From NCBI RefSeq assembly GCF_021730395.1, contig NC_069369.1, forward strand, positions 66,801,501 through 66,865,500: a stretch of DNA of 64,000 bases, read 5' to 3'. Of this stretch, positions 58,065 to 64,000 are shown piece after piece. The position numbers and the translations under genes were made by a program. The notes under the pieces are model-generated. The model searched no databases. It was given only the letters and a program-made list of their open reading frames with translations, and was not told where the DNA came from. The DNA is from Mercenaria mercenaria (lineage: Eukaryota > Mollusca > Bivalvia > Venerida > Veneridae). Each line of letters starts with the position of its first letter. Position 1 is the stretch's first letter.

Positions 58065-58699
58065 TTTCTGTTCCCTAACTGTTTAATACATGTTGGAATT
58101 TCACTGGAGGTATTTTCTTTCCGTGTGGTCCAACCATGATAAGAGTTATTTCAGCATATATGTATAACTTTAATAAACATACTTTACCTAAGAAGTCATA
58201 TGAATATAATTACTATTGTACTTGTTTGCCAAATAGTTACATTGACAAATATACATTTAGCTGAAATGCATCAGAAATGCAAGTTTGTAAAAATATTATT
58301 GCCTCCCCTTACCTATATCGGTTGCACAACCATGATAGATTGGAAAAAGATGAGTTCTAAAGCTACACACTGTTTTAAAACATGCATTGAATCTTGAACT
58401 GTTTTTGACACTGGATAAAATGATATAAAATTTCACATGGCAAGGTCACATGGGCAACGCCATTTTGTATAGTACTTTTTGGACAAGTAGACAATTTCAG
58501 TTGTTTTCTGAGACACATTTGTCAGGGTGAATGTGTGTACCTGACAATCTTAATCCACATGTAATCAATTCAACTCTTAAGAAATAAAAGAACCTGTTGC
58601 ATGGACAGAATCTAAACAGCTTATAAACTTATCACAACTTTCTTATCTTAAATTTCCTAATTTTTCCTGTAGGGAATCTTTATTTTTTCCAGAGTCTGT
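58065..58699. other. Gene-free stretch
   Basis: Nothing recognised. Confidence 0.45.
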
Positions 58700-59420
58700 T
58701 GTCACCCATAGAAGATATTGTTTAAAACATGTTTCTATTTTATCGCCAGCAGCCCCTAATTAAAGTCAAACAGACACATCTGAACAAATCTGAATAAGGT
58801 CCAAGCAAGGATACTTCTGACTAACTTTGCTGAGCATCCATCTAGCTGTCCATGAGGAGCAGTTGTTTTAGATTAGTTCTATTTAAGCTCTGGAGGGTTC
58901 CCAGTGCAGTCATGCTGATTTTTAAAAAAAAAACTTGTGACAGGTCCATACATGGATGCTACAGACCAACATTGGTAATTTTTTCTTCTATTTTTCGCTC
59001 TCATGGATCATATTTTTATGTGCACTGATGCATGAACATTTGAACAAATTTGTGAGGTCCATGCCAGGATAGTACAGACAAAGTTAGATGGTGTTGTACT
59101 GATCAGTAGTTAAGGTAAATTAAAGCATTGTCACATGATGGACAATGGATGGCTGATCATCCACCTGTAATAACTGCTCTCCTTAAATATCTTTTGTCAA
59201 TTTTGGCTAACAAAGTGACCATAGTGATTTTAAGTCGCTTACCTGACAAAATCATTTTGACAAAGAACCCTCAAAGAATGCTTTTTACCAACTTTAGTAA
59301 ACATCCATGAAATGGCTCATGAAAAGATTGAAGTTGTTTAAATAGTTTCCTTTCTTTATTCTGGCAGACCCTTAAGTGCAGTCAAGCAGGAACATTTAAA
59401 CACATCTAAGAAGCTGGTTC
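58700..59420 (+). repeat. Degenerate repeat units (GCAGCCCCTAA / AAGTGCAGTCAAGCAGG)
   Basis: Three diverged units with CAGCAGCCCCTAATTAAAGT, CAGTGCAGTCATGCTGA, AGGTCCATACATGGATGCTA and CAGACCCTTAAGTGCAGTCA; related to the GGCGGCCCCTATATGCAACC section at 53.99 kb. No gene. Confidence 0.5.
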
Positions 59421-59424
59421 CAAA

Positions 59425-60140
59425 ATTATAATAGAGAGTTTAGAGAGGCCAGTCTCAAAATGTAACCTTGCCATTGGTGATTTTCAAGACTGTGCTCAGA
59501 GTCAACCAATCAAATGCTGGACTGGTTCAAAGATATAAACTTGAGTTTAGAGAGCAGTCTCTGAATTTGACCTTGGCATTGGTGAATTTCAAGACGGAGT
59601 TCTGAGTCAACCAATCAATGGAGCTTTAGAGACTTTTCCAAGATTATTTAAGAATGGAGAGCAGTCTTTAAATGACTGACCTTGGCACTGGTGAATTTCA
59701 AGACTGAGTTCAGAGTCAACCAATCAAAGGAGCTTTCAAGACTTTTCCAAGATTATTTAAGTATGGAGAGCAGTCTTTAAATGTGACCTTGGCACTGGTG
59801 AATTTCAAGACTGAGTTCAGTCAACCAATCAATGGAGCTTTCGAGACTTTTCCAAGATTATTTAAGTATGGAGAGCAGTCTTTAAATGTGACCTTGGCAT
59901 TGGTGAATTTCTAGACTGAGTTCAGTCAACCAATCAATGGAGCTTTCGAGACTTTTCCAAGATTATTTAAGTATGGAGAGCAGTCTTTAAATGTGACCTT
60001 GGCATTGGTGAATTTTTAGACTGAACTCAGAGTCAACCAATCATATGCTGGCGTCTAAAGACTGGTTCAAAGGTTATAAAACTGTGTTTGGAGACCAATC
60101 TCTGAATGTGACCTTGCCACTGGTGAATTTCAAGATTAAG
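59425..60140 (+). repeat. Tandem array of about 105 bp units
   Basis: Six or so units. Consensus words TATGGAGAGCAGTCTTTAAA, TGTGACCTTGGCATTGGTGA, ATTTCAAGACTGAGTTCAG, AGTCAACCAATCAATGGAG and CTTTCGAGACTTTTCCAAGA; starts of GGAGAGCAG at 59656, 59765, 59870 and 59975. Inner units are nearly identical; both outer units are diverged. Confidence 0.9.
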
Positions 60141-60800
60141 TTCAGACTCTATACTCAGTTTTTTTACTCGGGGCGAGAACTGTTTCATCTAGCTTACAGC
60201 GGTAACTTTCACTGCTTATGGAAAATTAAAATTAAAATGTTACTTAAAATAATACTGGATATAGAACTGTCAGCAATGTGTATATTTAAGTGTTTGTTAC
60301 TTCATAGCACCAGTATACAAAATTGAGAAGATCCATTGCTAATATTAAGAGAATTTGTTGGTCAACCCATTACTTCTTTATGTACATATATATCGGAAAA
60401 TAAAATGTGTTTAAATTAGCTTACAACACCAGAACAATGTGCAGGTTTATATACTGCGGGGCTGTAAGAGAGCAATATGTCTCCATATATTCCTTGTTGC
60501 AAAGTTAATAATCTTACTCCAACATACTCAATTACAGAAATGAACAATGCAAATTTGTTCTTCAGACAGAATAAATTGAAAATACCAACTAAATGATACT
60601 TTTTAACGCCATGACAAACATTAAAATAATGCTAAATATTCCCACATGAAAAATGTTGATCTTAACAATTTAAGCAATATCTTCCGCAGCTTCTGGCTGA
60701 AATTCTATTTCCCACGGATACAAATACAATATCTTAAACCTTTATTTTAATGGAGATGATGGACTGATTTTGTACAAAGTATGAGTACAAGTCTTAACAA
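60141..60800. other. Gene-free stretch
   Basis: Nothing recognised. Confidence 0.45.
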
Positions 60801-61918
60801 GAGCTGTCATAGGAGACAGCGCGCTCGACTATTTTGATGCTGAGTAGTGAAACTGGGCACATGTGAGGAAACTAGAGCTGTCACTGGAGTGTTTAATGAC
60901 TCCAATTGTGGATGAAGATATTGCACAATAGCCTGTGTCTATGTCAAAAATATCAACTTAAAGTAATAAGAGAGGTAAAGATAAAATGTATCAAAACACT
61001 ATATAAGTATATCCTAAGCAAAAAGGGGCATAATTCATTTATTATTGGTGCCAGAGTTATGCAGCTTGTGTCATATAGTGTGGGTGATGATGTTGAACAA
61101 CTATTTTAAGTTTGAATCAAATCCATTCAGTAATAACAGAGACAGAGTGAATGTGCATCAAAACTTTAACCTAAAATTCTTAGTAAAAAGGGGAAATAAT
61201 TCATGAAAAATTGGTCCCAGAGTTATGCACCTTGTGTCATATGATAAGGGTAATGATGTTGAACAATTGTTTAAGTTTGAATCAGATCCATTCAGTAATA
61301 ACAGAGATAGAGTGAAAGTGCATAAAACTTTAACCTGAAATTCTAAGTAAAAAGGGGAATAATTCATGAAAAATTGTGCCAGAGTTATGCATCTTGTGTC
61401 ATATGATGTGGGTGATGATGCTAAACAACTATTTTAAGTTTGAATCAAATCCATTCAGTAATAACAGAGGTAGAGTGAAAGTGCACCAAAACTTTAACCT
61501 GAAATTCTAAGTAAAAAGGGGGAATAATTCATGAAAAAATGGTGCCAGAGTTATGCACCTTGTGTCATATGATGTGGGTAATGATGCTGAACAATATTTT
61601 AAGTTTGAATCAAATCCATTTAGTAATAACAGAGATAGAGTGAAAGTGCATCAAAACTTTAACCTGAAAATCTAAGTGAAAAGGGGGGATAATTCATTAA
61701 ATATTGGTGCCAGAGTTATGGCCCTTATGTCAGATGATGTGGATGATGACGAGGAATAAGTATTTCAAGTTTGAATCAAATCCATCAAGTAATTACAGAG
61801 ATAAGTTGAAAAAAGAGAAAGTGCACCAAAACTTTAACCAAGGTAGGGACGCGGAAAGACACCGACGCCGGGGCGAGTAGGATAGCTCTCCTTATACTTC
61901 GTATAGTCGAGCTAAAAA
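60801..61918 (+). mobile_element. Dispersed element with internal 165 bp tandem repeats (copy 2)
   Basis: Starts GAGCTGTCATAGGAGACAGC and GCGCTCGACTATTTTGATGC; ends GATAGCTCTCCTTATACTTC and GTATAGTCGAGCTAAAAA. CTCGACTAT and ATAGTCGAG form short inverted ends. Five units (61048, 61215, 61380, 61546, 61706) share GAGTTATGCACCTTGTGTCA and GTTTGAATCAAATCCATTCA. More complete than the copy at 2793. Confidence 0.85.
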
Positions 61919-62579
61919 GCGCTTTTAATCCATCTCAAATTCCAAAGTCAACAATGGTATGTATTACACACTAAATAAGTGAATGAAGTATTGCCATGCA
62001 ATACAAAGTCCCCTACTGAAAGGCATTTAATTTTCTCTACAGCAATATAACACACCTGATATCTGTCAATGAAGTATAAACAATATTGTACTATATATAC
62101 AATATGTTATCACACAACACTCAGATTAAAATTTGCACATACAAAAATCTACAGTTGTTTAACAAATAATCAAGGCCTTCGAGTGGTTTGTCGTCTAATT
62201 TACCACGGTTAGAATTGAACCAAGTGGTTAAATACTGAAGCATCTGAATGATGAACAGTGGTAAATTACATGATAAACCACAAGTCTAAGGCCTTGAATG
62301 TTTTTATTCTGACTTGCTCATTGAAATATTTTAATAAATATTATGCTGGACTTCATTTACCAGAGGAGTAATGTATCGGACATCCTGCGGCAATTTGACG
62401 TCATAATTGATGCCATAATGCTCTCTTACCGGTCCGAGCGTCAACCATTGTTTATCGCAGAATATACAGAGCTTGATCTCTTTCTTTGTTTAACTAGCAA
62501 TGAAATCGAGTCGTGTTAGAATGATTGTTTCATAACATCTATAAATACCAAAAAGTATTTAATTTCAATTTTGATAACA
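61919..62579. other. Gene-free stretch
   Basis: Nothing recognised. Confidence 0.45.
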
Positions 62580-63860
62580 TTTTATTTGAAATTGGTGGGA
62601 AAATATGAGAAAAAGTGTAAGAAATCATATAAAAGGGAAGTAATTCTGAAGAAAGTGCACCAACAATTTTTTTTAATTGGGCCAATATGACACGATAGCT
62701 TATACAAATCTATTTTACAGACTGGACAGGAAAAGATCAATGTTGACTTTTGACCTTCAGGTGTGACCTTGACCTCTGCACTAGGGGTGTGGGTATTGCA
62801 CATGACATATTGTCTCATTAAGGGGAACATTTGTGTTGAGTAATATTACAATCCCTTAACTGATGACAGAGTTATGGAACAGAAAGGAAAAAAATCCTAT
62901 TGACCTTTGACCTCTGACAGTGACCTTGACCTTTGAGTTAAGGATAAGGGCGCTGCGTAAGACACGTCTCATTATGGAAAACATTTGTGCAAAGTAATAT
63001 TAAAACCCCTTCATGGATGACAGAATTATTGGCCATACAAGAAAAAAAACCTATCGCCCTTTGACCTTAAGTGTGAGCTTGACCTTTGAGCTATGGGTCT
63101 GGGTGTTGTGCATGATACATCATCTTATTATGGGGTACATTTGTGCCAAGTAATATTAAAATGCCTTTAATGATTATTGAGTTACAGACCCAACAGGAAA
63201 AAAGCCCTGTTGTCCTTTGACCTCCTAGTGTGATCTTGACCTTTCAGCTAATGGTCCATGTTTTGTGCATGACATGTTGTCTCATCCAGGGGAGTATTTG
63301 TGCCAACTGATATTTAAATCCTGTTTTGCATAACAAAATGACAAAATTATTAACCAGACAGGAAAAAACCCTTGATGACATTTGGTATCAAAGTGTGACC
63401 TTGACCTTTCAGCTAGGATTCTGGGTTTGGGCATAACATGCCGTCTGATTATGGGGAACATTTATGCCAAGTAATATTGTAATCCCTTGATGGATGACAA
63501 GAGTTCTGGACTCGACACAAAACACACCCTGTTCATGACATATTAACATTTGACAGCCAAGTGTGACCTTGACCTTTAAACTAAGGATCTGAATGTTCAG
63601 CATCACACATGTTTTATTATGGGGTACATTTGTGCCCAGTAATATTAAAATCCCTTCATGGATGGCAGAGTTATGGACCGAACAGGAAAAAAGCCCTGTT
63701 GACCTTTGACCTCCAAGTGTTTGACATTTGAGATAGGGGTCTGGGTTTTGCGTATGACACTGCGTCTCATCTGTCTCACCATGGGGAACATTGTCCAAGT
63801 AATATTAAAATTCCTTGATGAATGACATAGCTATGGGCCAAACACGAAATTACAGACTAA
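62580..63860 (+). repeat. Tandem array of about 160 bp units rich in TGACCT words
   Basis: About seven units with CAGGAAAAAAGCCCTGTTGA, CCTTTGACCTCCAAGTGTGA, CCTTGACCTTTGAGCTA, GGGTCTGGGTTTTGCGCATG, CATTATGGGGAACATTTGTG and AAGTAATATTAAAATCCCTT. Two units carry a perfect TGACCTTTGACCT (62901-62913, 63700-63712). The long minus-strand frame at 63409-63798 is only the repeat read backwards. Confidence 0.9.
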
Positions 63861-64000
63861 TGGACAGAAAAGAACAATCCTATATTCCCCGAAACTGGTT
63901 TTCAATCAGTAGGGGACTAATAATTATAAAAGCATGAAAAAGAGCTCAACGGTAACAAAGACTGCATGTAAAAATATATTCTCCCATGACTGCCTGCAAA

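Noticed and set aside
63409-63798. 129-codon minus-strand frame
   Set aside because: It is the TGACCT-rich tandem array read on the other strand, and its period of about 160 bp explains the openness.

Overview
This window looks like nuclear DNA from an animal, most likely a bivalve mollusc (inference). It is AT-rich and intron-bearing. Most of it is filled with repeat types I associate with clam genomes: tandem arrays built on TGACCTTGACCT, hairpin elements with CAGCATGGATCC arms, tRNA-derived SINEs with an AACAAC tail, and units ending in CAGGTGAGCTAAAAA. It also carries secreted Gly/Tyr-rich proteins of the kind found in shell or byssus. Nothing prokaryotic is present: no operons, no CRISPR array and no rRNA. 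No species can be named from sequence alone.

Only two host protein genes are well supported, both on the minus strand. One (18658-19428) encodes a 256-residue secreted protein: a signal peptide, eleven perfect-length 15-residue Gly/Tyr repeats and a basic Tyr-rich tail. The other (44157-45684) has two coding exons giving 161 residues: a signal peptide, six consecutive His, a Gly block and a Pro/Gly/Tyr-rich C-terminal part. In each, the start codon lies just downstream of a good splice acceptor, which implies an upstream 5' UTR exon. A third, damaged coding fragment (11497-11820) resembles the SWIM/YqaJ-type proteins common in molluscs.

Layout. 0-1.3 kb: possible promoter-like DNA with five ATTGG boxes in 85 bp. 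1.3-4.8 kb: copy A of a segmental duplication, holding a 1.2 kb tandem-repeat insertion. 5.9-6.7 kb: LINE endonuclease fragment. 7.6-15.4 kb: small hairpin elements, a SINE, local duplications and the coding fragment. 16.8-20.9 kb: hairpin element, Gly/Tyr gene and a palindrome-rich block. 21.3-26.9 kb: an inverted-repeat element and a tandem duplication of about 2.1 kb units with an unusual indel pattern. 28-32 kb: degenerate arrays and homopolymer-rich DNA. 32-38.9 kb: copy B of the duplication, interrupted by about 4 kb of nested elements (inverted-repeat element, LINE, further insertion, long palindrome). 40.6-42.5 kb: a poly-G inverted-repeat element and a second paralogous segment. 44-46.2 kb: the His/Gly/Tyr gene. 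46.5-50.7 kb: nested inverted repeats, two SINEs, a satellite enclosed by inverted repeats and a 34 bp minisatellite. 52-63.9 kb: almost continuous tandem arrays and hairpin elements.

The main points of interest are the two secreted low-complexity proteins and the unusually readable record of nested insertions, where copy A serves as the empty-site reference for copy B. I found no convincing new defence or enzymatic system.
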